From a virus, in IMG/VR virus record IMGVR_UViG_3300044858_001565, positions 16,517 through 80,516 of that record: a stretch of 64,000 nucleotides of DNA, one strand, 5' to 3'. Shown one piece after another: positions 1 through 9,746 of this stretch (its first letter is position 1; every line of letters starts with the position of its first letter). The position numbers were made by a program, and so were the translations under genes. Below the pieces are notes generated by a model. It had not been told where the DNA came from. It worked only from the letters and a program-made list of their open reading frames with translations, and did no database searches.

Positions 1-464
1 TCGGGAGCGCAGGCTCCCGCAAAATCAATGATGGACCATCCTCCGGTTGCACTTTGGGTGGCAGTCCACCCGCGTGTCCATTCAGGATTGAAGAAAATCC
101 ACGGTCCTCCGTAGATGTGGAATGTCTCGCTGTTACCGTTGCCCCAGTTTGAAGTTGTATGATTGGTGCTTTGGCGTTCCACCAAAAGACCAAGAGTCAC
201 GCCAGAGGTACGCCCGTATTCAATACGAAGAGCACCTGAGTTTGATCGTAGAGTCCCTGTGCTGTCCGTATATGAACCCAATGACATACGATCAATATTT
301 ACTTTGCTATAGTATGATCCCGTGGTGAAATCGTATTCCACGAACCGTCCTTGGTTCATTGCGTCAAGGTATTCTGCACGGGGGCGGAATATACCATCGT
401 TGCCAACACGCTTGTCTACGCCGATGAATCCACGATTGAGAGAATTGTTCCTGTTTACTGCCAT
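1..464 (-). CDS. Fibre-block protein of unknown function, 3' part cut off by window edge
   Basis: Reading leftwards from an ATG at 464 gives about 154 residues without a stop before the window edge, so the C-terminus is missing. The start MAVNRNNSLN has a Shine-Dalgarno GAGGACACT just upstream and lies 7 bases after the stop of the giant fibre gene, so the two are probably co-transcribed. The visible part is polar, rich in Gly, Ser, Thr and Trp, with no signal peptide, membrane segment or enzyme motif. That composition and its place at the end of the fibre block suggest a virion or receptor-binding protein. This is inference from context only; I do not recognise the family. Confidence 0.75.
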   Translation of the reverse strand, partial: MAVNRNNSLNRGFIGVDKRVGNDGIFRPRAEYLDAMNQGRFVEYDFTTGSYYSKVNIDRMSLGSYTDSTGTLRSNSGALRIEYGRTSGVTLGLLVERQSTNHTTSNWGNGNSETFHIYGGPWIFFNPEWTRGWTATQSATGGWSIIDFAGACAP

Positions 465-471
465 AGTGTCC

Positions 472-3400
472 TCACATGAACCAGCCTCTGGCGTTGCTCT
501 TGGTTTCCAGAGCGACGGTTCCGCTTTCGTTTGGAAGGGTTATGGTCTTGTCGCTCCCTGATGGATTAGCCGTTAGTGTGGTGTAACGAATCGGAAAAGA
601 GGTTCCAGTGAATTCCAAAGCGACTGGTGTGTAATCTTCTCCATTAGCAGATTTTGTCCCGAGAACCAGATCAGAGCCATTGACAGTGACTGAACCGTCA
701 GCATTTCCAGTTCCAGCATTCAAAAGCAACTCTGCATAGGTGCCTAGTCCAATTCCTCCACTAGGATTAGACGAATACAGACCAATGTTTCCAGAAGCAT
801 AAACATTTAAAGGGCAATTTCCAGCAAAACCAGAGGTTGTTCCTGTGTATACATTAAAAATAGAGTTGTTCAACAGATTCAGCGGTCCCCCGCGAACGGT
901 GAGTGGAGCGCCGCTTGCAGAGCCAAGCGTGGTTCCGCGATCCACGATCAAGCCTCCAGCATTGTCTATGTTGGATGATACTCTGGTCTGCCGCAATCCG
1001 TATTCAAAAACCACTCCTTGTGGTGCGCCAAATGTGGTTCCTCCTCCGTTTACATACAGTCCACCACTATTGATGGTCTGCAAGCCATTGAATGTGTTCG
1101 CACCAAGCGATGCACCCGTGACCGCACCAGTGGCTCCGTTGAATGACAGGACACCACTATTCGTGATTGTAACCGTACCAGTATTTGCATTTACGCTGAT
1201 GCCAGTTCCCGCAACCGCTCGGGTGACACCAGCATTGGTGATGGTAACGGAACCAGTGGCACCTGAAACAGTTATGCCGTCACCGGCAACAGCAGCAGAG
1301 ACACCTTGAACTGAACCAGTGCGCCCGTTGAAAGCAGTGACTGTATCAGCAACTATTTCATTCTGAACGAAAGCAGTAGTAGCAATCTGTGTTGTATTGG
1401 TTCCAACAGCAGCAGTGGTTGATGCAGGAGTTCCGGTGAAGGTTGGAGATGCTAGCAGTGCATAACTGGCAGCAGCAACACCACCCAATTGAGAAGCATT
1501 GGTTGCACTTGTGGCATTTCCAGTCAATGGACCGCTAAAGCCCGTAGCCGATGTCTGTAGACCTGTGAAGGTGTTTGCTGATCCTAGTTGTGCCCACCCA
1601 CTGGCAGCGGTATTTCCTAGAGCAGACGAATTGGAAGCAGTTCCCGTCAACGAAGCAGTAATAGTACCAGCAGAGAAGTTTCCGCTGGCATCACGGAATA
1701 CTATTGTGGAAGCAGTGTTTGCATTGGTTGCGTTTGATGTAACAGTGAATGTAGCGGCACTGGATTGATTGGCAGTAAATGTCTGAGTACCAGAAATTCC
1801 GTTGCCGCTGGTGTTCATCGTCAGGGTTCCATTGTTCACCGTTGGAACAGTCGCATTTATTGTGACTGCACCCGTTCCGCCTGTGGGGGAGATGGTGACA
1901 TTGGAACCAGCGACGATTGAACCCACACCTGATATAGCACCAGTGCTGCCGTTGAATGACTGCACACCATTATTTGTTACTGTTACAGCACCTGTGCTTG
2001 CATTGACTCCAATACCAGTTCCTGCTGCAAGACTGGTGACACCGCTATTGGTTATGGTAACCGTACCAGTGTTTGCGTTTACACTGATGCCAGTGCCAGC
2101 AACCGCTCGGGTGACACCAGCATTGGTGATGGTTACAGAACCAGTGGCACCTGATACGGTTATGCCGTCACCAGCAACGGCAGCAGAAACACCCTGTACC
2201 GCACCCGTGCGACCGTTGAATGAGGTTACGGTGTCGGCAATAATCTCGTTCTGAACAAATGCGGTGGTAGCAATCTGTGTGGTATTGGTGCCAACGGCGG
2301 CAGTGGTTGATGCAGGAGTCCCCGTAAAGGTTGGGGATGCTAGCAATGCATAGTTGGCAGCAGCAACACCACCCAATTGGGTGGAATTGGTTGCGGTGGT
2401 GGCAGTGGTTGCGTTTCCAGTCAACGGACCACTAAAACCTGTAGCCGATGTCTGTAGACCAGTGAATGTATTTGCTGCCGCGAGTTGTGCCCATCCACTA
2501 GCAGCAGTATTTCCCAAAGCAGACGCATTTGATGCGGTTCCAGTCAGTGCAGCAGTAATAGTTCCTGCGGAGAAGTTGCCACTGGCATTGCGGAACACAA
2601 TGGTGGAAGCGGTGTTTGCATCAGTGGCATTGGATGCCACTGTGAATGTAGCGGCACTGGATTGATTTGCGGTGAATGTTTGAGTACCAGAAATCCCGTT
2701 GCCACTGGTGTTCATCGTCAGGGTTCCATTGTTCACCGTTGGAACCGTTGCGTTGATGGTAACAGCACCCGTGCCACCTGTGGGTGAGATGGTGACATTT
2801 GAACCAGCGACGATTGAGCCTACGCCAGTGATTGCACCAGTGCTGCCGTTGAAAGACTGAACTCCATTGTTGGTGACAGTAACAGCACCAGTGCTTGCAT
2901 TTACGCCGACGCCGGTTCCTGCTGCAAGACTAGTGACACCGCTATTGGTTATGGTAACCGTACCAGTATTTGCGTTTACACTGATGCCCGTGCCAGCAAC
3001 GGCTCGGGTGACACCAGCATTGGTGATGGTTACAGAACCAGTGGCACCTGATACGGTTATGCCGTCACCTGCCACTGCTGCCGATACACCTTGTACCGAA
3101 CCAGTGCGTCCATTGAACGCGGTTACGGTGTCGGCAACAATCTCGTTCTGAACGAAAGCAGTGGTGGCAATCTGTGTGGTGTTGGTTCCAACAGCAGCGG
3201 TGGTTGATGCAGGAGTTCCCGTAAAGGTTGGTGATGCAAGGAGTGCCCAAGAAGCGGCGGCTGTTCCACCCAATTGGGTGGAATTGGTTGCGGTGGCTGC
3301 GTTACCTGTGATGCTGATGCCCCAAGTGCCGCTAGCGCCTCCGCCAGTGGTTCCTGCCTTGTTCGCAAGAGAATTGGTTATGGTTGTGGAGAAGTTTGCG

Positions 3401-5745
3401 TCGTTTCCTAGAGCAGCAGCCAGTTCATTCAGTGTGTCTAGTGCAGCGGGCGCAGCATTCACCAAATTTGTAATTTCAGTTCTAACAAATTGAGTGGTGG
3501 CAACCTGTGTGGTATTGGTTCCTGATGTGGCAGTAGGTGCTGTGGGTGTTCCTGTGAGGCTTGGAGACACCAAAGTAATTCCAGCAGCAGCAGAAATGCC
3601 GCCAGTAAAGGTTTGCAGAGCAGTGAATGTATTCGCTGTTCCTGTTCCGACTGCACCGATTTCACCAAGAGTCCATGAAACATCTGCGCTGCCGTTCACT
3701 GACTTTCCAGTGGAACCAATGGTTATGGTTCTGCTCGTTCCCCAGTTCGCTGTGGTAATGTCGGCGGAACCATTGAAAGCGGTTCCGTTGATGTTTCTAG
3801 CGGTCTGTAGGGTGGTTGCAGTGGTGGCATTTCCTGTTACAGCACCTGTAATAGGACCACTGAATCCAGTTGCTGATGTCTGTAGACCCGTGAAGGTGTT
3901 TGCACCTAGAGATGCACCCGTGACCGCACCGGCGTTCCCGTTGAACGACAGGACACCAGTATTTGAAATGGTCACAGAACCAGTTGCAGCCGATACTGAA
4001 ATTCCACTGCCTGCCACTGCTGCCGATACACCTTGTACAGAACCAGTGCGACCATTGAAAGCGGTCACTGTGTCAGCAACAATTTCATTCTGAACGAAAG
4101 CAGTAGTTGCTATTTGTGTGGTATTGGTTCCAACAGCAGCAGTGGTTGATGCAGGAGTCCCCGTAAAGGTTGGTGATGCTAGCAGTGCGTAACTAGCAGC
4201 AGCAACCCCACCCAATTGTGTGGAATTGGTTGCGGTTGTGGCATTTCCTGTGAGAGGACCACTGAAACCCGTAGCCGATGTTTGTAGACCTGTAAATGTA
4301 TTCGCGCCAAGAGATGCACCCGTCACTGCACCAGTGGCTCCGTTGAAGGACTGAACACCTATGTTCGTGACGGTCACGGCACCAGTTCCCGCACTGACGG
4401 CAACACCCGTTCCTGCGGCAAGACTTGTGACACCACTGTTTGTGATAGTAACTGTACCAGTGTTAGCCGAAACGGAAATTCCTGTGCCAGCAACCGCTCG
4501 GGTGACACCCGCATTTGTAATAGTTACTGCGCCAGTAGCACCAGAAACGCTTATGCCGTCGCCTGCTACCGCTGCTGATACTCCCTGAACTGAACCAGTT
4601 CTACCATTGAACGAGGTGACCGTATCCGCAACAATTTCGTTTTGAACAAATGCAGTAGTGGCAATCTGTGTGGTGTTGGTTCCAACGGCGGCAGTGGTTG
4701 ATGCAGGGGTTCCCGTGAAAGTGGGAGATGCCAGTAGTGCGTAACTGGCGGCGGCAACGCCTCCCAACTGAGTTGAGTTGGTTGCTGTAGTGGCAGTGGT
4801 TGCGTTTCCAGTAAGAGGACCGCTGAAACCAGTAGCCGATGTCTGTAGACCTGTGAATGTATTTGCACCAAGGGATGCGCCTGTGACTGCACCTGTTCTT
4901 CCATTGAAAGATGTAACTATGCCATCAGATACTATTGCAGTTTTTAGATTTGTAAACGAAATGAATCCACTGGTCAGTCCAGGATCTGATCCACACGCTC
5001 CTTGAAAGCCATTGAGATTAAATTGTGGAAGTGCTGAAGTTGCATCTCCAGCACCAAATCCTGTTGGTGGTCCTTCTGTGTTTATTTCCGTGTACAATGC
5101 AACCTTCAGGGCAGGAAGGTTTGCAAGGTACATTGAATTGGGCGTTCCGCTCTGTTGAAATGCAATCCAGTCTTCCGGACCTATCTTTTTCGACGGCATC
5201 GTTGAGCCACCGAACAGGTAATTTAGATTGATGTGAAATGTGTTTCCCGCCGGAGACATGGGGAATGTTATTCCAAGACCGGCAGACAATCCAACTGTGC
5301 CGGTTTTTCCGTTTACAGATGAAACAAGAGTGGTAATTCGTGTTCCGTTTAGGGTGATTCCTGAAGTAGAGATGCCGAGTGGAGTATTAACATATGCATT
5401 TCCAAATTGCACATAAGGACTTGTCAGAGCATCAATAGAGTCAACTCCAATGTTTGCGTAGAAAAACGCACTAGTGTCAAATTGTGCTTGACCAGAAACG
5501 AGAATACTTTCATTGAAAGTTGCCGATTCATCGAAATACACAGGCTGAAGGAAGGCTGCTCTTCCGGTGAATGTGTTTCCAGCACCAAGACCAACCAACT
5601 CAAGGGTGTTAGCAGTGCTGCCAATGAACATTCGATTCTGAACAAGGTTGACAGCCAATTCACCTGTAGTAAGACCAGATGCTCCATCAAATGTGGGAAT
5701 TCCACCTGCTCCATTGGTGCTGTATTTGATCTTGATTTTTGCCAT
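472..5745 (-). CDS. Giant modular repeat tail-fibre protein (1757 aa)
   Basis: A very long Gly/Ala/Ser/Thr/Asn-rich protein, almost certainly a trimeric tail-fibre or adhesin. The N-terminus (MAKIKIKYS, then GELAVN and NRMFIG at about residues 28-42) has the short adaptor pattern common in fibre proteins of T4-like marine phages, and a version of it starts the gene at 8056-9744. The body is a series of modules carrying LGANTFTGLQ, GNATTATNSTQLGG, TTQIATTAFVQ and FNGRTG motifs. TTQIATTAFVQ is typical of phage tail-fibre repeat families. Five near-identical modules are present, plus one variant (TTQVATTQFV followed by AAPAALDTLNELAAALG). The C-terminal 250 residues are unique and probably form the receptor-binding tip. 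There is no good Shine-Dalgarno; a late-promoter-like box lies 10 bases upstream of the ATG. Confidence 0.9.
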   Translation of the reverse strand: MAKIKIKYSTNGAGGIPTFDGASGLTTGELAVNLVQNRMFIGSTANTLELVGLGAGNTFTGRAAFLQPVYFDESATFNESILVSGQAQFDTSAFFYANIGVDSIDALTSPYVQFGNAYVNTPLGISTSGITLNGTRITTLVSSVNGKTGTVGLSAGLGITFPMSPAGNTFHINLNYLFGGSTMPSKKIGPEDWIAFQQSGTPNSMYLANLPALKVALYTEINTEGPPTGFGAGDATSALPQFNLNGFQGACGSDPGLTSGFISFTNLKTAIVSDGIVTSFNGRTGAVTGASLGANTFTGLQTSATGFSGPLTGNATTATTATNSTQLGGVAAASYALLASPTFTGTPASTTAAVGTNTTQIATTAFVQNEIVADTVTSFNGRTGSVQGVSAAVAGDGISVSGATGAVTITNAGVTRAVAGTGISVSANTGTVTITNSGVTSLAAGTGVAVSAGTGAVTVTNIGVQSFNGATGAVTGASLGANTFTGLQTSATGFSGPLTGNATTATNSTQLGGVAAASYALLASPTFTGTPASTTAAVGTNTTQIATTAFVQNEIVADTVTAFNGRTGSVQGVSAAVAGSGISVSAATGSVTISNTGVLSFNGNAGAVTGASLGANTFTGLQTSATGFSGPITGAVTGNATTATTLQTARNINGTAFNGSADITTANWGTSRTITIGSTGKSVNGSADVSWTLGEIGAVGTGTANTFTALQTFTGGISAAAGITLVSPSLTGTPTAPTATSGTNTTQVATTQFVRTEITNLVNAAPAALDTLNELAAALGNDANFSTTITNSLANKAGTTGGGASGTWGISITGNAATATNSTQLGGTAAASWALLASPTFTGTPASTTAAVGTNTTQIATTAFVQNEIVADTVTAFNGRTGSVQGVSAAVAGDGITVSGATGSVTITNAGVTRAVAGTGISVNANTGTVTITNSGVTSLAAGTGVGVNASTGAVTVTNNGVQSFNGSTGAITGVGSIVAGSNVTISPTGGTGAVTINATVPTVNNGTLTMNTSGNGISGTQTFTANQSSAATFTVASNATDANTASTIVFRNASGNFSAGTITAALTGTASNASALGNTAASGWAQLAAANTFTGLQTSATGFSGPLTGNATTATTATNSTQLGGVAAANYALLASPTFTGTPASTTAAVGTNTTQIATTAFVQNEIIADTVTSFNGRTGAVQGVSAAVAGDGITVSGATGSVTITNAGVTRAVAGTGISVNANTGTVTITNSGVTSLAAGTGIGVNASTGAVTVTNNGVQSFNGSTGAISGVGSIVAGSNVTISPTGGTGAVTINATVPTVNNGTLTMNTSGNGISGTQTFTANQSSAATFTVTSNATNANTASTIVFRDASGNFSAGTITASLTGTASNSSALGNTAASGWAQLGSANTFTGLQTSATGFSGPLTGNATSATNASQLGGVAAASYALLASPTFTGTPASTTAAVGTNTTQIATTAFVQNEIVADTVTAFNGRTGSVQGVSAAVAGDGITVSGATGSVTITNAGVTRAVAGTGISVNANTGTVTITNSGVLSFNGATGAVTGASLGANTFNGLQTINSGGLYVNGGGTTFGAPQGVVFEYGLRQTRVSSNIDNAGGLIVDRGTTLGSASGAPLTVRGGPLNLLNNSIFNVYTGTTSGFAGNCPLNVYASGNIGLYSSNPSGGIGLGTYAELLLNAGTGNADGSVTVNGSDLVLGTKSANGEDYTPVALEFTGTSFPIRYTTLTANPSGSDKTITLPNESGTVALETKSNARGWFM
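1340..4800 (-). repeat. Five long direct repeats encoding fibre modules
   Basis: The block coding for LLASPTFTGTPASTT...TTQIATTAFVQNEI...FNGRTG recurs five times, with copies of the TTQIATTAFVQ stretch near 1370, 2260, 3150, 4100 and 4650. Copies differ mainly at synonymous positions. A diverged sixth copy lies near 3490. Repeats this similar could recombine to lengthen or shorten the fibre. Confidence 0.85.
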
Positions 5746-5755
5746 AGTGTATCAG

Positions 5756-5762
5756 TATTTAG
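5756..5762 (-). promoter_or_regulatory. Late-promoter-like box CTAAATA
   Basis: The minus strand reads GCTAAATACTG, resembling the T4 late -10 element (TATAAATA). It ends 10 bases before the ATG of the giant fibre gene. A transcript starting at the usual distance would have a leader of only a few bases, matching the lack of a Shine-Dalgarno there. Confidence 0.5.
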
Positions 5763-5769
5763 CGACAGA

Positions 5770-5991
5770 TTAGTAGACCTGTCCGTCCAAATGAGGCTCT
5801 TCACGCTTTTTGCGCTTGGACTGTGATTCTATTTTGGATTGCAGTTCTTCTATTTGCTTGTGTAGAAAAGCATTCCGTTCCCGTTCTATGAACAGGTTTG
5901 CTTCAAGGATCAGATTCTGATTTGTAAGTTCTCTAAACTTGTTTTGTAAAAAAGGAATGACAACAGTTTCATTGTAATTAGGTTCACTCAT
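5770..5991 (-). CDS. Small coiled-coil protein (73 aa), unknown function
   Basis: This 73-residue protein is rich in Glu, Lys, Gln and Arg. From about residue 12 to 62 it shows hydrophobic spacing compatible with one long helix (LQNKFRELTNQNLILEANLF, then QIEELQSKIE), so a coiled coil is likely. The C-terminus is strongly basic (KRKKR). It starts at an ATG with Shine-Dalgarno AAGGAGA and lies between two fibre genes in the same direction. A structural accessory or fibre chaperone role is possible but unproven; I do not recognise the family. Confidence 0.75.
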   Translation of the reverse strand: MSEPNYNETVVIPFLQNKFRELTNQNLILEANLFIERERNAFLHKQIEELQSKIESQSKRKKREEPHLDGQVY

Positions 5992-6008
5992 GGGGATTCT
6001 CCTTTAGA

Positions 6009-8036
6009 TCAAGACCAGACACCACCGTCTATGGTGGCTTCAATTTGTGTGCAACTCAAAATATTTGTATTCGCATTAAATGTTATTCCAGAAGCCTTGT
6101 CAATCCACAGGTCTAGTGCGTCACCAGCATCAGCCACAAAAGTAAGGAACATTTCTCCATTAGTGGTGTTTCTGTCCTGAACTTTAACTTTGTTTGCCGT
6201 TCCTACGGTGAGTCCCGTTGGAGAAGTAAAAACAGGAACTCCAGAAGCATTGGCAAGCAGAATTTGTCCATTCGTACCAGCAGCGGTTGCAGTAAGACTA
6301 GTGGCTGTCTTATAAATTACTCCATTTGTTGCAACCCCACTTATGTCTGCTCCTGCACCACCGTAAGCAAGACCAATCGCGGTTGCGTTCCATGTTCCGT
6401 TGGTAACGGTTCCCACGGATGCCAGGCTTGATCCAACAACTCCACTTCCAAGGAATGTTGATGCAAGAGCAGTGGCTCCATTTATTCTGTATGCATAACC
6501 AGAATCTAAATTGAAGTGCTGATTGCTTGTCCAAGCACCACCATTATCGTTTTTCCACAGGAGTGTTTTCTGTGTAGGATTTCCTGTTGTGTTTACTGCA
6601 ATACCTGACCCATCCATTGCAGAATCAGTACCGGTAGAGCCACCTCCAATTCCGTTGTTTCCAAGTTCAAAAATCTTGTCGTCTATCTGAACATTGGTTG
6701 AATTTATTGTGGTCTGTGTTCCGTTTACAAACAGGTTTCCACTGACAGTAAGAGTAGCACCTATGGTAGCATTTCCAACTGTATCAAAAGTGGTGTTTCC
6801 TGCACTGCCAATAATAGTCAGTGTTTCGTTAACAGCAACTTTACCGTTGAAAGTAATTCCGCCAGCAGCAGACAGTCCTGCGGTGAGGGTTTGCAGACCA
6901 GTGAATGTGTTTGCACCAAGAGATGCGCCTGTGGCATTTAGTGTGATTGCTGCCGATCCATTGTAGGGACCACCTGATAGGAGGTGACCAGCAGACAGGT
7001 TTGCAAGGTCACTGCCCAGTGCAATACCAGAAATGGTTGAATTGGCTAGTTTGGTATTCGCTATTGAACCAGTGGGAATTGTGGTGGTCAGAGTGACATT
7101 TGCAGTACCATCAAAGTTGACTGCTGGAGCCGTAATATCACCAGAAAGCGAGAACCCTCTGGGTGTATTTAGAGCGGTTGCAGTAGAAGCATTTCCTGTC
7201 AGGCTGCCAGTGAATGTAGCGGCACGAACCGCGCCTGCAAAATCAACTGCTCGTTCAAATGTGGTTCCCACACGAACATACATTACTCCCTGTGTTCCGC
7301 CTGGCAGAACTCCTCCGCTCGGACCAATCAGCACATTCCCATTGAAACCGGCATTGGTCAGAACAGCAAAGGAAATTCCCTGACCAAGAGATGTGCCAGC
7401 AGGAATATTTGCTAGTGGATATGTTACTCCACCCAAAGTTCCAAATATGTTTTCTGTATGCAATCGTGCGTAACTGGCACCCGAAATACCTGCAAGATTC
7501 CACGAATCGTTTGCAATTCCGTTTAGATTGCCAGTAAATGTGGTGGCAGTTACAGATCCACCAAATGTGGCATTTCCATTAAGAGACAACCCATTCATTC
7601 CATAGACAAGACCCGCAAATGTGGCACCATTAGACACCCACAGATTAGATGTGGTGATTCCTTGCAGTGCGTTCACAAGTCTGGTGAATGTCGCACCAGC
7701 AGCGGATATTCCCGTGACAAACTCTGATCCTGTTGCTGAACCAGACGCAAACTCTACGAGATCACCGTTACCTGTTCCACCACGATACCAATACACATAT
7801 GCCTGAGTGACACCACCTGGAACTCCTGGTGTGCTGTTTGCAACAATTATTACCTTTTGACCAATGTAACGAACACCGGGAACAATCAAGCCATTTACTA
7901 GTGCAACACCAGCGGCGGTTGTTCCAAGCGGATCTTCCCACGGACCCAGATACGCATCTGCTGGTCGTGGAACGAGAACCTTGAAACCCTTTGCGGGTTC
8001 ATTGTTTGCTTGGAATGCAGAGTATCCTATAGGCAT
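6009..8036 (-). CDS. Tail-fibre protein (675 aa)
   Basis: A fibre-like protein that begins MPIGYSAFQAN. About 120 N-terminal residues look like an attachment domain. A repetitive body follows with motifs shared with the 1757-residue fibre (GASLGANTFTGLQT) and a C-terminal block of a type common in marine T4-like phage fibres: NGTQTTINSTNVQIDDKIFELG, then TLLWKNDN, SSLASVGTVTNGTWN and YGGAGAD. No enzymatic motif is visible. The start has Shine-Dalgarno AGGAAGAGG. It sits between the coiled-coil gene and another fibre gene and probably belongs to the same late transcript. It is probably a distal or side fibre, but which one cannot be told. Confidence 0.85.
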   Translation of the reverse strand: MPIGYSAFQANNEPAKGFKVLVPRPADAYLGPWEDPLGTTAAGVALVNGLIVPGVRYIGQKVIIVANSTPGVPGGVTQAYVYWYRGGTGNGDLVEFASGSATGSEFVTGISAAGATFTRLVNALQGITTSNLWVSNGATFAGLVYGMNGLSLNGNATFGGSVTATTFTGNLNGIANDSWNLAGISGASYARLHTENIFGTLGGVTYPLANIPAGTSLGQGISFAVLTNAGFNGNVLIGPSGGVLPGGTQGVMYVRVGTTFERAVDFAGAVRAATFTGSLTGNASTATALNTPRGFSLSGDITAPAVNFDGTANVTLTTTIPTGSIANTKLANSTISGIALGSDLANLSAGHLLSGGPYNGSAAITLNATGASLGANTFTGLQTLTAGLSAAGGITFNGKVAVNETLTIIGSAGNTTFDTVGNATIGATLTVSGNLFVNGTQTTINSTNVQIDDKIFELGNNGIGGGSTGTDSAMDGSGIAVNTTGNPTQKTLLWKNDNGGAWTSNQHFNLDSGYAYRINGATALASTFLGSGVVGSSLASVGTVTNGTWNATAIGLAYGGAGADISGVATNGVIYKTATSLTATAAGTNGQILLANASGVPVFTSPTGLTVGTANKVKVQDRNTTNGEMFLTFVADAGDALDLWIDKASGITFNANTNILSCTQIEATIDGGVWS

Positions 8037-8055
8037 ATGTCCTCTTCCTACTTAA

Positions 8056-9744
8056 TCAGGGTGCCGATGTTTCATCCGACCAAATCGTTCCATTGAATGC
8101 GACAACTAGGTTTTGATTGCCTCCATAAGCACTACCAAGAGTCATACTGTAAATAACATAACCATGAGCCACGCCTGATACATCATCAGCCTGAGCCAAT
8201 GATATTTGATTAAACGAGTCGTTTTCTTGAACAGAATTTCCAAATAGAGTTTCATTACCAGCGTCTATATTCACCACTCCTTTGATAGACTGGTTTTTAT
8301 CATTTAGGGTTAGACCTCGTGGAAGGGCTATGACAAATGTTGAGTATTGCGTTCCTGATGCCATATTAAAGGTTGATCCAGCAACCCCCGCTGCAATCGC
8401 GGTACCAGAAGTTGGTCCCAAGAACGAATTTGGAAGACTTCTTACAGCGGCAGAGGTGGTTGGAACGCTTGCTGTTGGTCCATAGAAAATTCTCTTTCGG
8501 AACGACACATATGTGTTTGTTCCGTCTGCAAGCATCTGTATACCGTTTCCAGTGTTTGCAGTCAGACCTTCTTTTGCGAAGAATCGGAACATCATTGAGG
8601 TAAGACCAGCAGCAGGATTTACGGGATTGTTCACCGTAAATGTTGTTCCTGTTGATCCCACATTTGGAGTAACCAAAACAAAGTTTACTCCGTTTTCAGT
8701 ATGAGTAGTGCTGTACCAGTTTGTGCCGTTGTTTGGCGAGTACTGCATTCCCACTTCTGCAATATTGTGGTATGTAGTACTCATGTTGGGTCCAACAGCA
8801 ATGGTCACATTTACACTTGTGCCTGTGTTTCCGCGTTCTCTCCGTCTTCCAATTTCTCCTATATGGACACCCGTGAGGGTGGTTGTCCCCGTAACTCCAG
8901 TTGCACTTACTGTTGCGGTGGGATTAGCGAATGTCTGTGGCTGTATTGTGGTGTAGGTAAGTGTAAATCCAGTTGGCTGACCAGAATTGTCCTTGACTGT
9001 ATATCTGTAGTGGTATGGAGTGGTTATCCACTGCGTGATGTTTGCCGTATGGGTTGCACTTGCGGTGTATCCTCCTCCATTTACGCTCGGAAACTCTGCA
9101 AATGGAGCGGATGTATCGTGGAATGGAGATCCGCTGATGGAAGTTGTTGACCACCCACCAGGATTGGCAATAGCGGCGGCAAGACTGGCGGCTTGTTGCC
9201 ATTCAAGTGTTGATCCATTAGCAGTATATCCTGGAGTGAGCAAGTTATAACTAAAAGTCAATCCGAGAGAGACATTTCCCTGAACTCCATACAAAATTGT
9301 GTTTGCCTGTGTATGCGAAGTGAGATGTATTCTCATGGTAATATACTCTACCAACGCGTCCAAAATTACTTCAATTGGACTCTTTCCCGCTGATAGTATT
9401 GTTTCTCCTGTCCTAAATCTTCCAAAACTTTTATTATCACTCAGGTTTAGTGTCACATTGGATGTGAAAAGAGTGGCACCAGCAATGGCAGCAGCAAGAT
9501 CGTATATGCCTTTGACGGTGCTGAGAGTTGCAGCGGCAGTAATGCCTGTGGGACCGCCCTGAATGTTCAGCAGATTTCCGTTTGTGATGCCTGCTCCGAC
9601 CCATACAGAGCCGCCATCTGCATTTCCAATGTACACTCTGTTTGCAAAAGTGCCACCAGTCTGACCCATGAAAGCAAATTCACCAAAGGTCAATCCGCTT
9701 GGGACTGTAGTGGTTGTGGTGCGCTTGATCCTAATAATTGCCAT
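8056..9744 (-). CDS. Tail-fibre or baseplate-associated structural protein (562 aa)
   Basis: The first 45 residues (MAIIRIKRTT, SGLTFGEFAF, ANRVYIGN) repeat the adaptor pattern of the giant fibre (GELAVN, NRMFIG), implying a shared docking site or common ancestry. The rest is beta-rich, with stretches such as ITQWITTPYHYRYTVKD and a C-terminal region around FRKRIFYGP that do not match any enzyme I know. Many Gly, Thr and Asn residues fit a virion protein. The start has a strong Shine-Dalgarno (GGAGGAGAG) and follows the 149-residue fibre-like gene by 2 bases. Confidence 0.8.
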   Translation of the reverse strand: MAIIRIKRTTTTTVPSGLTFGEFAFMGQTGGTFANRVYIGNADGGSVWVGAGITNGNLLNIQGGPTGITAAATLSTVKGIYDLAAAIAGATLFTSNVTLNLSDNKSFGRFRTGETILSAGKSPIEVILDALVEYITMRIHLTSHTQANTILYGVQGNVSLGLTFSYNLLTPGYTANGSTLEWQQAASLAAAIANPGGWSTTSISGSPFHDTSAPFAEFPSVNGGGYTASATHTANITQWITTPYHYRYTVKDNSGQPTGFTLTYTTIQPQTFANPTATVSATGVTGTTTLTGVHIGEIGRRRERGNTGTSVNVTIAVGPNMSTTYHNIAEVGMQYSPNNGTNWYSTTHTENGVNFVLVTPNVGSTGTTFTVNNPVNPAAGLTSMMFRFFAKEGLTANTGNGIQMLADGTNTYVSFRKRIFYGPTASVPTTSAAVRSLPNSFLGPTSGTAIAAGVAGSTFNMASGTQYSTFVIALPRGLTLNDKNQSIKGVVNIDAGNETLFGNSVQENDSFNQISLAQADDVSGVAHGYVIYSMTLGSAYGGNQNLVVAFNGTIWSDETSAP

Positions 9745-9746
9745 TT

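Noticed and set aside
845-4588. Several plus-strand frames rich in Val, Pro and Ala
   Set aside because: Recurring shadows of the repeated fibre modules; the same false frame returns with each copy.
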